From the NCBI RefSeq assembly GCF_000430665.1, contig NZ_AUML01000004.1:152929-216928 (forward strand): a DNA stretch of 64,000 bases. Reading direction: 5' to 3'. The translations under genes and the position numbers were made by a program. This stretch comes from Aquimarina muelleri DSM 19832 (GTDB taxonomy: Bacteria; Bacteroidota; Bacteroidia; Flavobacteriales; Flavobacteriaceae). Under the pieces are notes generated by a model. The model was not told the origin of the DNA. It saw only the letters and a list, made by a program, of their open reading frames with translations, and did not search any database. Shown in pieces: positions 37,620 to 49,300 of this stretch; position 1 is the first letter of the stretch; each line of letters starts with the position of its first letter.

Positions 37620-38153
37620 TTAAAGTTTGCTAAATAGATCCCAAGTTACAATACCAACGCTTACAGAGATGTTTAAAGAATGTTTGCTGCCATATTGAGG
37701 GATTTCAATAACTGTATCGCTTTCTGAAACTACCTGTTGCTGTACACCTTTTACTTCATTACCAAAAATGATTGCATATTTTTGATTAGACTCTGGTATA
37801 AAATCATGTAACATGGTTGTGTTTTCTGCTTGCTCTACAGAGAGGATTTTTACATGTTGAGATTTAAGATCAAGTATTAATTCTAAAGTATCTTTCTTAT
37901 GTTCCCAGTTTACTGTATCAGTAGCACCCAGTGCAGTTTTTTGAATATCTTTATGAGGTGGAGTCGCAGTAATACCGCACAAGTATATTTTTTCAATTAA
38001 AAAAGCATCTGCGGTTCTAAACACAGATCCAATATTATTTAAACTTCTAATATTATCTAAAATAATAATTAATGGCGTTTTTTTGGATGCTTTAAACTCG
38101 TCTACAGTTTTGCGATCGAGTTCGCTGTTTTTTAGTTTTCTGTTGTTCTTCAT
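37620..38153 (-). CDS. TrmH/SpoU-family RNA methyltransferase
   Basis: 177 residues forming a SPOUT trefoil-knot methyltransferase without the N-terminal substrate-binding domain. The family motifs are NIRSLNNIGSVFRTADAF (motif 1), IIFGNEVKGV (motif 2) and IPQYGSKHSLNISVSVGIV (motif 3). It transfers a methyl group from S-adenosylmethionine to ribose 2'-O in tRNA or rRNA. The short form resembles TrmL/TrmH-like enzymes, and the exact nucleotide is unknown. It is divergent from mutS. Confidence 0.9.
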   Translation of the reverse strand: MKNNRKLKNSELDRKTVDEFKASKKTPLIIILDNIRSLNNIGSVFRTADAFLIEKIYLCGITATPPHKDIQKTALGATDTVNWEHKKDTLELILDLKSQHVKILSVEQAENTTMLHDFIPESNQKYAIIFGNEVKGVQQQVVSESDTVIEIPQYGSKHSLNISVSVGIVTWDLFSKL

Positions 38154-38303
38154 TACTGCAAAAATATCATTTATTCCTTAGATCATTCTTTGATTTTGTG
38201 ATTGAAACGGGATTGTGAATAAAAATGAATAACTACTAAGTATGATATTTTAAAAAAGATAGTAGAATAACTACTTTAGCGGGATTCATAAAACTATACT
38301 TCA

Positions 38304-40931
38304 TTGGCAGCAAAAGACGGTAAAAAGGTAACTCCATTAATGAAACAATACAATGCTATTAAAGCAAAGTATCCTGATGCATTATTATTGTTTAGAGTAG
38401 GAGATTTTTATGAAACTTTTGGAAAAGATGCGATTAAGGCATCAGCTATTTTAAATATAGTTTTAACCAAAAGAGGAAGTGGAAGCGAGAATGAAACTGC
38501 TTTAGCAGGATTTCCACACCATTCTTTAAATACTTATTTACCAAAATTAGTTAAAGCAGGAGAGCGTGTCGCTATTTGTGACCAATTAGAAGATCCAAAG
38601 CAAACCAAAACTATAGTAAAAAGAGGAGTGACAGAATTGGTTACCCCTGGAGTAGCTCTTAATGATGAGGTTTTACAGAGTAAAACCAATAATTTTTTGT
38701 GTGCATTACATTATGGAAAAAAAGAAGTAGGAATTGCTTTTTTAGATGTTTCTACAGGAGAGTTTTTAACAGCGCAAGGAGATGCTGCACATATGGATAA
38801 GCTGTTACAAAATTTTAATCCTAGCGAAGTACTTATTTCTAAGCCCAAAAAGAAACATTTTCAGGAGGACTTTGGTCACGATTTTCACACATTTTTTTTA
38901 GAAGACTGGGTTTTTAAAACAGATTATGCAGACGAAACTGTAAATAAACATTTTGGCACAAAAACACTAAAAGGTTTTGGAATAGATCATTTGCAAGAAG
39001 GTATTATTGCAGCAGGAGTAATCTTGCATTATCTTAATGAAACACAGCATCATAAATTACAACACATAAGCACAATCCAGCGTATTGCCGAAGATCAATA
39101 TATTTGGATGGATCGTTTTACGATCCGAAATCTTGAATTATACCATGCTAATGCAGCTAATGCAGTAACTCTTTTAGATATTATAGATAAAACGATTTCT
39201 CCAATGGGAGGTCGTACTTTAAAAAGGTGGTTAGCGTTACCTCTTAAAAATATTTCTACTATTACAAAACGACATGAAGTTGTACAGTTTTTTTTAGATA
39301 ACGTCACATTACATCAAAAAATCCAACATCAAATTAAACAAATAGGCGATGTAGAACGATTAATTTCTAAAGTAGCTACGGCAAAAGTGAGCCCAAGAGA
39401 GGTTGTTCAGCTTAAAAATTCTTTAGAAGCTATTATTCCTATAAAAGCGCAAGCATCTAATAGTGATAATGATGCTTTAAAAGTAATAGGAGATACGCTT
39501 AACGATTGTGAGTTACTTCGTAATAAAATTAAACAAACTTTAAACGAAGAAGCTCCGGTAAATATAGCAAAAGGAAATACTATTGCTGCCGGGTATCTGG
39601 AGGAATTAGATGAGTTGCGATCTATTGCTTTTTCAGGAAAGGATTATCTGGATAAAATGCTGGAAAGAGAAACAAAAAATACAGGGATTACTTCTCTAAA
39701 AATAGCATCCAACAATGTATTCGGGTATTATATAGAGGTTCGCAATACACATAAAGACAAGGTTCCGGATACTTGGATCCGTAAACAAACTTTGGTAAGT
39801 GCAGAGCGTTATATTACCGAAGAGCTTAAAGAGTATGAAAGTAAAATTCTTGGAGCAGAAGAAAAAATTCTGGCTCTGGAGCAACAACTATTTGCAGATT
39901 TAGTAATTTGGATGCATGAGTATATAAAACCAGTACAGCTTAATGCCACTTTGATCGGACAATTAGATTGTTTATGCTCTTTTGCGCAATTAGCTACAGA
40001 AAACCAATATGTACGACCTTTAATAGATGAATCTTATGATCTTGAGATAAAGAATGGTCGCCATCCTGTAATAGAAAAACAACTTCCTCCAGGAGAACAA
40101 TATATTGCTAATGATGTAAGATTAGATAGAGATACACAACAAATAATTATGATTACCGGTCCAAATATGAGTGGTAAATCGGCAATATTAAGGCAAACGG
40201 CTTTAATTGTATTATTAGCACAAATGGGGTGTTTTGTTCCGGCAGAAGAAGCAAGAATAGGGATAGTTGATAAAATATTTACCAGAGTAGGGGCTAGTGA
40301 TAACATTTCTATGGGCGAATCTACCTTTATGGTAGAAATGAATGAAACAGCCAGTATTCTTAATAATATATCCGATCGTAGTTTAGTGTTGTTGGATGAA
40401 ATAGGTAGAGGAACGAGTACATATGATGGTATATCTATTGCATGGGCAATTAGTGAATTTTTACACGAATATCCTGCAAGACCAAAAACACTATTCGCAA
40501 CACACTATCACGAATTAAATGAAATGTGTGAAACCTTTGGTCGGATTAAAAATTATAATGTATCTATTAAAGAGTTGAAAGATACGGTACTTTTCTTACG
40601 TAAACTAGTTCCTGGTGGCAGTGAGCATAGTTTTGGGATTCATGTAGCAAAAATGGCAGGAATGCCTCAGCAAGTATTGCACAGGGCAAATAAGATGCTT
40701 AAAAAGCTAGAAAAATCTCATAGTAGCGAAGAGCTTACCGATAAAATTAAGGAAGTGCAGGAGGAAGAGGAACTACAATTAAGTTTTTTTAATTTAAACG
40801 ACCCCTTGTTAGAAGAAATTAAAGAAGAAATACTGGGAATTGACATAGATACGCTTACTCCGGTAGAAGCATTGATGAAACTTAATGAGATTAAACGTAT
40901 GTTAACCAGGAAGAAAGCCTCACAGGTGTAA
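38304..40931 (+). CDS. mutS: DNA mismatch repair protein MutS
   Basis: 875 residues. The mismatch-recognition motif GDFYETFG (Phe-X-Glu) is near residue 34, followed by connector, lever and clamp domains. The ATPase carries Walker A GPNMSGKS (619-626), the Walker B region [12 protein letters not shown] and the FATHYHEL motif. The protein recognises mismatches in duplex DNA and recruits MutL. The start is TTG at 38304, giving [17 protein letters not shown]. The first ATG (38340) would remove conserved KKVTPL, so TTG is preferred. Confidence 0.96.
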   Translation: MAAKDGKKVTPLMKQYNAIKAKYPDALLLFRVGDFYETFGKDAIKASAILNIVLTKRGSGSENETALAGFPHHSLNTYLPKLVKAGERVAICDQLEDPKQTKTIVKRGVTELVTPGVALNDEVLQSKTNNFLCALHYGKKEVGIAFLDVSTGEFLTAQGDAAHMDKLLQNFNPSEVLISKPKKKHFQEDFGHDFHTFFLEDWVFKTDYADETVNKHFGTKTLKGFGIDHLQEGIIAAGVILHYLNETQHHKLQHISTIQRIAEDQYIWMDRFTIRNLELYHANAANAVTLLDIIDKTISPMGGRTLKRWLALPLKNISTITKRHEVVQFFLDNVTLHQKIQHQIKQIGDVERLISKVATAKVSPREVVQLKNSLEAIIPIKAQASNSDNDALKVIGDTLNDCELLRNKIKQTLNEEAPVNIAKGNTIAAGYLEELDELRSIAFSGKDYLDKMLERETKNTGITSLKIASNNVFGYYIEVRNTHKDKVPDTWIRKQTLVSAERYITEELKEYESKILGAEEKILALEQQLFADLVIWMHEYIKPVQLNATLIGQLDCLCSFAQLATENQYVRPLIDESYDLEIKNGRHPVIEKQLPPGEQYIANDVRLDRDTQQIIMITGPNMSGKSAILRQTALIVLLAQMGCFVPAEEARIGIVDKIFTRVGASDNISMGESTFMVEMNETASILNNISDRSLVLLDEIGRGTSTYDGISIAWAISEFLHEYPARPKTLFATHYHELNEMCETFGRIKNYNVSIKELKDTVLFLRKLVPGGSEHSFGIHVAKMAGMPQQVLHRANKMLKKLEKSHSSEELTDKIKEVQEEEELQLSFFNLNDPLLEEIKEEILGIDIDTLTPVEALMKLNEIKRMLTRKKASQV

Positions 40932-40960
40932 TTTTTTTTATTCTTTTTTTGAAAAATACT

Positions 40961-40989
40961 TTGGTATTAGTAGAATTGTATTAAATTTG
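40961..40989 (+). promoter_or_regulatory. Promoter for the tRNA-Gly/tRNA-Leu transcript
   Basis: TTG at 40961-40963, 18-nt spacer, TAAATTTG at 40982-40989. This is a close match to the Bacteroidetes consensus. Transcription would start near 40996 and leave an approximately 115-nt leader that includes the hairpin CGCAAT-CACGA-ATTGCG. Confidence 0.65.
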
Positions 40990-41112
40990 CATCCGCAATC
41001 ACGAATTGCGAAGTTCATTAAACATAACAAAAAATAGCTTCTCGGAGTTTTGGCAGAAGACCTTTGAACGTAACAAAACGTTTTTATCTCTAAAAGCTGT
41101 TTTCTATAGTAT

Positions 41113-41185
41113 GCGAAAATAGCTCAGTTGGTAGAGCGCCACCTTGCCAAGGTGGAGGTCGCGGGTTCGAATCCCGTTTTTCGCT
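41113..41185 (+). tRNA. tRNA-Gly (GCC)
   Basis: 73 nt. The acceptor stem is GCGAAAA/TTTTCGC, and the D arm contains AGCTCAGTTGGTAGAGC. The anticodon loop TTGCCAA sits on a CCACC/GGTGG stem, and the T arm GCGGG-TTCGAAT-CCCGT is intact. CCA is not encoded. Confidence 0.97.
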
Positions 41186-41206
41186 CTGAGAAAAAAAATA
41201 TACCAA

Positions 41207-41293
41207 GCTGAAGTGGTGGAATTGGTAGACACGTTGGACTTAAAATCCAATGGCCATTAGGCCGTGCGGGTTCAAGTCCCGCCTTCAGTACCA
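41207..41293 (+). tRNA. tRNA-Leu (TAA)
   Basis: The acceptor is GCTGAAG/CTTCAGT. The anticodon stem is TTGGA/TCCAA with loop CTTAAAA (anticodon TAA). A long variable arm (TGGCCATTAGGCCGT) and the T arm GCGGG-TTCAAGT-CCCGC are present. The discriminator A is at 41290 and CCA at 41291-41293 is encoded. It lies 21 nt after tRNA-Gly and marks the left edge of the island-like region. Confidence 0.97.
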
Positions 41294-41294
41294 G

Positions 41295-41339
41295 ACGGGA
41301 TAACTCCTTATTTTTAGGTGTTATCCCGTTTTTATTTTT
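41295..41339 (+). terminator. Rho-independent terminator after the tRNAs
   Basis: ACGGGATAAC (41295-41304) pairs with GTTATCCCGT (41320-41329), followed by a T-rich tract. Confidence 0.88.
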
Positions 41340-41770
41340 ATCAAAATTATTTGATAATGAAGGGATTATACCAAATAATGAATTAATTCGCTGGGTTCGA
41401 TAACAGTCATTTTCATAATCAAATAGAATTCCTTCAGGAAAAACCATATGCTGTACAGCTTTTTTTGTCTCTAAATCTCCTAAGTTCCATAATTCCTGTA
41501 AGTTACAAGAAAGTTGTAATGCTAAATTAATAGATTTTTCAAGGTTCGATAAATTAAAGGTGTTTTTAGCATTGTATACTTGAATCGTATTTAATTCCTG
41601 CTTTAACTTTGCTTCAAATTTATGAAATTACTTATCTGAGATTTTACGAAACATAAATCTTTACTCTAGTACTTCAAGTTTCTTTTGTATTTCTTTGCTC
41701 TTCTTTTGTTGGATATCATATTTTTTAATTGTTCCTCATGTGGTTCTATCGCATTAATTTCACTCTTTAA
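41335..41770 (-). pseudogene. Decayed C-terminus of a serine recombinase
   Basis: The minus strand reads a continuous segment with the recombinase-type C-terminal pattern SNLEKSINLALQL, LWNLGDLETKKAVQ, FPEGILFDYEND, RTQRINSLFGII. This is the conserved end of Bacteroidetes large serine recombinases. Further upstream (41640-41715) the same frame continues as KSKEIQKKLEVLE but with two in-frame stops, and beyond about 41715 the frame shifts. The 3' end runs into the tRNA terminator without its own stop. No catalytic N-terminal domain is present, so it is a relic of an integrated element. Confidence 0.75.
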
Positions 41771-41969
41771 AATATACTTAATACGATTTACGGATGAGAA
41801 TTGCGTATAAATAATTGCAAAGGTTTTTCGCTAGATTGATGAATCAAATTAAAGAATAGTCATAGCTATTGTTTCATTTTATGAAGAAAATATAGTAGAA
41901 AAAGAATGCGATTATATGCGAGATTTTTATTCGTAAATCGTATAAGTTTGAGATTTCTAAATTAGTTCC
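41771..41969. other. Spacer between the recombinase relic and the IS6 gene
   Basis: AT-rich. A search by eye for the left IS6 terminal repeat (GGTTCTGT-type) found none, so the left end of the IS seems lost. Confidence 0.45.
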
Positions 41970-42638
41970 ATGTACAAACACCATCGATATCCTCATATCA
42001 TTATTCAACAAGCGGTATATTTTAAATTTCGATTTAGTTTAAGTTACTGTGATATAGAAGAGTTGATGTCTATTAGAGGTGTCAAAGTCTATCATTCCAC
42101 AATTCAGCGTTGGGTGTTTAAGTTTTCTAAAGATATAGAGCACAATATGAATACTCGTAAACGGCAAGTAACAGATAGTTGGAGACTAGATAAAACGTAT
42201 ATCAAAGTAGCAGGTAAAGACAGATATTTATACAGAGCGGTTGATAAACAAGGAAACACTGTAGATTTCCTATTAACAAAACGTAGAATGAAAGGTTCTG
42301 CTCAAAAGTTCTTGAATAAAGCTATTGGCAACAACGGAAAACCTCGCATTATTAATATTGATAAGAGTGGAGCAAATACGGCTGGGATACAGACTTGGAA
42401 CAAAAGGAATATGACATCAAAAAAGATAAAGATTCGACGAGTCAAATATCTAAATAACATCGTAGAACAGGATCATCGTAACATAAAAAGAAGAATCACT
42501 ATTACTACAGTATTTAAAGAATTCGAATCAGCACAAAGAACACTCGCAGGAATAGAAATCATACACATTATTAGAAAAGGACAGATATAGAACTCTAAAA
42601 CCTCAACGTTTAAAACGTTTTGTTCACTGGCTGCTTAA
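41970..42638 (+). pseudogene. IS6-family transposase, interrupted by a late nonsense codon
   Basis: The open part (206 residues to TAG at 42588-42590) matches IS6/IS26-type transposases: HRYPHIIIQQAVYFKFRFSLS, the helix-turn-helix region, WRLDKTYIKV (first Asp), INIDKSGAN (second Asp) and NIVEQDHRNIKRR (Glu). After the TAG the same frame continues for the expected family C-terminus (NSKTSTFKTFCSLAA) to TAA at 42638. A point nonsense mutation has therefore removed the last 15 residues. The usual DETY is DKTY here. This indicates an old, decaying copy. Confidence 0.88.
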
Positions 42639-42679
42639 TCTTTAAGCTTCTTTCAAAATTATATTCTCTTCGAGATAAT

Positions 42680-42690
42680 GCGACAGAACC
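42680..42690 (-). repeat. Right terminal inverted repeat of the IS6 element
   Basis: GCGACAGAACC, the reverse complement of GGTTCTGTCGC and similar to IS6-family ends. It lies about 40 nt after the ancestral transposase stop, the expected distance. The left partner was not found. Confidence 0.55.
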
Positions 42691-43157
42691 CTCTAAGGGA
42701 TTAGTGAAATATCATGAAATATTTTATTCGTACAAAATGAGTTAATATTGTTTAGTGATTATTTTAATTTAAGTTTTCAATTAAAAATTAAAATGATTAT
42801 AAGATACCAAAGTAGGGAAGTATTATAGAAAATGCCTACTCCAAAAATATTGGTCAAGTAACAGAAATAACGGAGACCTAAAATACTGTAGGTAATGGAC
42901 AATAGATCTGCAATATCAAATTTCATTAGTAGAATAGCATTCATAAAAAAGTACCCCTAATAACATAACTAATTATTTAATAATAAGTTGAATTATGTAT
43001 CCAATTAAATATAAATGTTTGAGAAACTATCCTATCAATATTTAAACTAAGGATTAAGCGTCTCTTGTTTTTTAGAATTATCAGATTTAGAGATAACAAT
43101 AAGAAATAAAATGCGGATAACAAGTTAACTATATTTTATACAGTATTAGGAGAGTTG

Positions 43158-43268
43158 ATGTATTACGAAAGAGAATTAACTAATAGGATAAGTGTATCCT
43201 TTGAAGTTGAGCCTTTACTGGAACAAAGAATAAAAGACATAGGGGATTTGAAAAATACCCATTATTGA
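43158..43268 (+). other. Short open frame (36 codons), probable gene relic
   Basis: ATG at 43158, after AGGAGAGTTG, runs to TGA at 43268 and encodes MYYERELTNRISVSFEVEPL followed by LEQRIKDIGDLKNTHY. The same frame stays open upstream for about a dozen codons (FYTVLGEL). It reads like real protein text from the end of a broken gene rather than random sequence. The family is not recognised. Confidence 0.3.
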
Positions 43269-43337
43269 TCCAGATTTTAATTTTTATAAAACGTATTACG
43301 TAAAATTCAAAAGGTTCTGTAAAGCCTTCAACAAGAT

Positions 43338-46300
43338 ATGACTGATTTAATAACACAGGATGAAATGAATCCTATTGCACTCCAAATAGGAGAGCTTATA
43401 GGGCTTTTTATAAAAAAAAATGAAGAATATATTTTTAATGGAGAATGGTTTGCAGATCCATGGAAATATCTAAGTGCTGTACCTAGCAAACCTGAACTAT
43501 TTTCACTTGTAAGCGTATTAATGAGCGATTCTTCAGGTAGTGCATTAGGTACTCCGGAACATATAGAAAATCGTATTTGGTACCCTATATTAAATCCCTT
43601 CTCTAACGAGACCGGAGGTGCTGAATCAACAGGAGTTTATTTAGTAACTACTAAACCTGTTGAAGGGCAATCAACAGAAATGGGCTTTGGTACTCTTTAT
43701 ACCTGGAAGTATGATAGCTTTACGCTTTTGCCTTACGCATATTTTCCATTATTACTACTACCTAAAGATGTTAATGACAGTTTTCAGTTTATTTTAGGTC
43801 AAAACGGGTATCCTGTTGAAACTGGTATAGATATTACTGGCTCAGATGGTGCGTTTAACACTGGTAATGGTAATGCCAGCCTATCGTTCGATGGATTTAA
43901 GGCAGGTAGTCAAATCTATTTTACCGATGGTAAAATACCATCACTGGATCTTACTTTTCTAAACCTTAAATTACCAGGTGAAAAACAAGGTTCAAACCGT
44001 TCTTTATTCGATCTTATTGCGAATGCATCTGTACAAGAAAATATCACATTAGCGCTTACAGTTTTAGGGGGACAACTTTCTAAACTTGATGGTCCTGCAG
44101 CCACAGCAGGAAAAATGATACAATCGGTAATGGAATTATTAGGTCTACTGGGACCAGTACCAGGTATAGATTGGGATAGTATAGTGAAAAAACCAGAAGA
44201 AGTTACCATCATATTTACCAACTGGTTGCAAAACATTATGAGTAATAATGATTTGCTTAAAGCCTGGTTAAACGATTGGTATTGCTTGTTTAAAGGTAAA
44301 GATAGTACTGATGGGACATCATATATAATTGGAAATGGTACAAGGCTTTCACCATTCACGTCTAACTTGTTAAATATTAATACAGAAGGGGGGTTTAATA
44401 TTGATATAGACTTAAGCTTTGCTACGCAAAAAACTACAGATAATAAAATAAACGTATACCCAGGTTTTAGTATCATATCATCTCCCATTACTCCAATAGA
44501 CACAATTCCTGAGTTTGGAGTTTCACTAATAGCCAATGCCGAAATACTTTGCTACACAATACCATTATCTACGGCTACTCAGACGCAAGAAAACAAGATA
44601 ACATTCTTCCCTCAATACAGTATTCTTGCATCGGCCGCCAATACTGATAAAACAAAACCTTTATTTGCTGTAACAGATACTTTTGGAGACCATATCGAAG
44701 ATGCTGAAAATCCATCTCCTTTTAGTATTGACAAGATGAATGTAGGTTTTGTATACGATATTGAAACAGCGACCAGCGAAATACCCAGTCCTAATTTTAG
44801 ATTATATGGCGTACAAACTGCGATAGGCTCATGGCCTCTAATAGATCTTGCCAATTTTAGTACCAAAACTATTGAAGAATCAATAGGTCCAATAGTAAGT
44901 AATGCTATAAATAGCTTCTTTGGCGAAAACAATAAATATGCGAAGGCTCTTACTGCAGTGTTAGGTATAGATCCACCCAAAGCTTATACTGGCGATTGGC
45001 CGTTGAAAGACAAAATGTTACTTTCTGCGGATCAGTTGGATTTATTAATTAAAAATCCGTTTGCCGCCATTGGAGCATATTATTCTCGATGTCTTACTAC
45101 TAATAATGATGCTAACAATCCATTGTTCCAATACATAGTACCTGACTTTGCCACCCTAATGGGTAGTGATAGCACTATTATTACAGGTAAAGGAACCAAT
45201 AGTTCTCCTTGGCAAATTCCTATATTAAAAGTAGGTTCAGCTACCCTTAATCTAGGCATGTGGCAACCTACAACTACAATAAAATCAACTAATGACTTAG
45301 GTTTATCTTTTGATTTTACAATTCCACTTACCTATAAAGCTATATCCGCCTCGTTTGATCTTGGGGCGGAAATGATGATAATGAAACTACCACAACCTGA
45401 TGGTAGCGGTACTTGGGATGCATCATGGATGCAAGCCCTTACCGGAAAATTACTAATTAAAGCCAACAACGATGAAAAACTTCAAACACCTGCGATAGGT
45501 GGGGTTTTAATTGCAGCAAATGATATATACGTACAAGGTGGATGGCGTAATACCCAAAATTTTTTTGTAGAAGCAGGTATTGAAAGCCTAGAACTTGATG
45601 CCACTTCAGGCAAAATAGAACTAGGTAATTTGGTATTTGGTGCAGATGGATGGAGTGCTGAACAATTGAAACAATTTACTCCTGCCATTGTAAACGGAAT
45701 TGGTTTACTCATGCTTGAAAATGGCGGACGTATGGGGATAACACTTACCACACTATTAGGTATGTTACCCAACTTACCTGAAATTATCGACGGTAAAGAA
45801 CATCCCAATTATAACTTCCCCATCCCAGTTGGATTGGTATTGCCAGATGACTGGCCTGTACTCACCATAACTAATTTCGAAAACCCTTGGACTAATATTA
45901 AAACACAACTTAGTAAACTCTATGTCGATAGTAAATACATGGAACCACTAATGCGTATGATCGGTTGGGCAATGACCAATACTGTACCTGTTGAACCAAC
46001 CATAATACCTTCGGGTAGCATGACTGACCCTTGGTTATTCAACCTGCCAGATGTATTTAATATAGATGTGCTTACCTGGAAACAAGATGAGCAAACAGGT
46101 TTTGGAGTACAACGTAACTTTGCTACAAACGAGGCTCATTCGGTGCAACTAACCACCTTGCTACGGGCTGATGTACCTGGTTTTATATTGGATGGAAGCA
46201 CAAAAACTGCAGCGAACAATTATCCCAATATTTCGTTGGTAAACTGTATGCAAAACCCTTCTGAAAGCAACCCCCTGTTCGAATTGGGAGAAATCACCAT

Positions 46301-49300
46301 TGGCAAAGTACAAATAGGAGGTGTTTTACAACTGAAAAAAGGTAGTTTAATATTACTACCTATTTTTAGGTTTTTAGATAGTAAATGGGAAGCAGGGCAA
46401 GAGCCTACCACTATTGAAATAGTTCAGATTGAAGGCAAACCACAATTTACATGTGAACAAGGTATCGAAGTGTTCAACTCATTAATAAATGCGCTAATGG
46501 GCAAACTGTCTGATACTATAAATGCAGGACAGTTTGATCAACTACAAGCCTTTTTGAATATACTTACATTACTAGAGTTACTGGATAAAGATACTGTAAC
46601 CAAAGTATATTCATTTAACCCAGGAGCATGGGCATCTGTATTAGCAAACCCTGGTGGATATTTCTTTACTAAAACATTAAAGGTATTGGAAACCAACCAA
46701 GAATGCTCGAGGCTGATACAATCATTGGCACAGCTAATGGGATATCAAAATTTTGACTTACCAGAAACATGGCAAGGAATACAGTACTTACTTGAATCCT
46801 TATCACTAACAAAAGACTATAATGACTATTTCATACCACAGTTTAACAACTGGCTGACATTTATAAATACCCCTGTTAATTATCTGCAAACAAGTGTTTC
46901 AAAGCTTTTTAACGATGGTGATTTGGTAAAACATCTGGTAACTGCACTCACCAAAGTCATCCCGTCAACCAATAATTACTTCAGTGTTGATACCAGTGGA
47001 ACTATTGTTACCATACAAATACCAAAAGACAAAACCATTACAATTGGTAATGAGATACAACTATTTGCGAGTACAATTATCAATACAAAATCATTTAGTA
47101 TTACCAATAATGTAGCAGTTGGATCAAAAACGTTATCATCCGCACTGGCTTTCCAATATGCTCCCAGCTTTAAAGATGGTGAGTTAAGCAATATTTACGG
47201 TTTTTACCTGCAAGGCTTGCCTGGTACATTCCCTCAAGCATTTGAGCCTTTACCATTATGGCCTTTTCCTAGCGATACTACAGCTTACTTAAAACAAATT
47301 GGGACACAAGTACCAATTACTCTGTTAAGTTCATTCAGCACAAAATACCTGAACGATTTTGTAGTACCAAACACACCAGCAGTTAAGAATATTTTTAAAG
47401 TACTAGGTCTAACTTCGGATGTCGAAGGCATAGAACTTATAAAACCTTTAACCGGCATATTAATGCATCCTGTTGATTGGCTAATGAGTCCAGCAGTATT
47501 AGGCAATGGTTATGGAGGGATATCACTGGGTACTTTAGGTAAGCTGCTATATGCCATTACAGATGCCGCTGGTATTGAAAACCATGACATTAAACTAAGT
47601 TCTTACGAACATGACAGTAAAAAAGACGGTGTACAACTTACAGGTTTACCTTGGGGCGTATCGTTCATATTATATGCTAATGAAGATGAAGGAGCAAATC
47701 TTCAAGGAACCTTCATGCCTGAATTACCTTCGGGAGCACCAATCATAAATTTAGGTACAGGTATTGGTTTTGGCACCTCCAATGGACTTGCTATTGACGG
47801 GAGCATAAATATGACCTACGACATTGGTAATAGCAATACACTGGGTATAACTACCATCTATGAAAAACAAGCTTTTACTCTTAATGCAAAAGCAAATACA
47901 ACGGTATTTAAATTACTGCCATTTGATGGACTTAACCAATTCATAAGCGGCGAAACAGTTGGGGCATTATTAAAAATAATTGGCGACAAACTTTTTGGAG
48001 CGTACAATGAGTATATTACTAAAAATCCCACTTCAGGACTAAAACCATTTATTGAAAGTATCTCTATTCTTACAGGGATTACTAATGGACAAGCGCTATA
48101 CGATTTCTTTGATGCTATTTATAAAGATCCATTAGGTCAATTTACAGAGACAAACATTATTAAAACCCTTCCAAGAATAAATACCTTTGTAACCGATATA
48201 CTAAAACTGGAAGGTTTTAGCATTATAAGCAACAATAAACTATTACAGTACGAACATACATTTACTAATGTAGGCGCAAAAGCAGCTGTGTTGATAGGCC
48301 TGAAAGAAATGGCTGGTGAAATCGTATTTGGATTATGGTTAGAACCTGTTGCAAGTTACGAATGGATTTCAATTGGACTAAGCAATACTGGAGTAGGTGT
48401 TGTAATGCCAGATTATCTTAATCCTAAATTAAAATACGAAATAAACATTACAGTCGGCGCTAACTTTAGTGCGTATAATATACCGAATGCCCCACAACCC
48501 ATTTTAGAATTTGGGTTAACAGGCGATTTGGAAAGCATACAAGGTCCTAACCTTAATTTTTATCCTGTAACTGTTTCAACTGAAAAGGGTACACTATCTG
48601 TAGAACTATTGCCTACCCCTCAATTACAAATTGCAGGAAGAACAGATGTAACGGTAGCGCAATGGATAATAAATTTTGGAGTAGAATTCCTAGTGCCATT
48701 TGTAGCCAATACTGCTCTTTCAATCACATCCATAAAAAACTGGCTCGACAAAACCACTATTGGTAGTATAGAAGGCATCCCAGGAAAGGTATTAACCGAT
48801 TGGGGATTGCTAACTAAGCAAGACAATAATTACTATCTAAGTAATCTAAAAACAGCTTTCGATCTTTCCAAACCGCTAGATATCGTAACCAAACTTATAT
48901 TCTCGGCGCTAAATATATTGGATGGTACATGTGTGGTACCTATAAAAACTGGCGGAATATTTGTACAGAGTGAAACGGAAAACACCAACAAACGTTATGG
49001 TATTCTAATACAAATTACCGATATAGAAGTTACCAACACACTAAATACGGATGGTGCTAAACTACTGCTACAACTAGGTAAATATTTTGGAAACCAAACC
49101 AAAGACAATAATTGGACTGGACTGGATAGTGAACCTGGTATGGCAGTATATTTTATCACTCAAGACACCGACACTAAATCACTTTCATTCCTTCCTAAAT
49201 TTGAATTAATAAGTATTGGGCTTGACTTTGCAGGTGCAAACGACCAAAAACCACTTATCAATACCAAGGGAGTAAGTATCCAATCCGTACAACCGCGTGC

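Larger units (their letters stand above)
42591..43337. other. Stretch between the IS6 gene and the giant gene
   Basis: The first 48 nt are the separated C-terminus of the IS6 transposase, and 42680-42690 is its right terminal repeat. The remainder is AT-rich with a short coding relic at 43158-43268. It must contain the promoter of the giant-protein locus, but no TTG-N19-TAnnTTTG match was found by eye. Confidence 0.5.

Noticed and set aside
41124..41447. Minus-strand open frame of 107 codons (contains AGLEPARPNG and GFEPATSTL)
   Set aside because: Its larger part is the antisense of tRNA-Leu and tRNA-Gly, a well-known false protein. Only the N-terminal portion (FPEGILFDY...) is real text, and it belongs to the serine recombinase relic.
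43312..43325. GGTTCTGTAAAGCC, similar to an IS6 terminal repeat
   Set aside because: Only eight bases match and the orientation would place the IS body inside the giant gene. Probably chance.
43916..44536. 206-codon minus-strand frame opposite the giant gene
   Set aside because: It lies wholly inside the 3208-residue gene in antisense, has no start context and reads as shadow sequence. The same applies to the other minus-strand frames in 44.6-62 kb.
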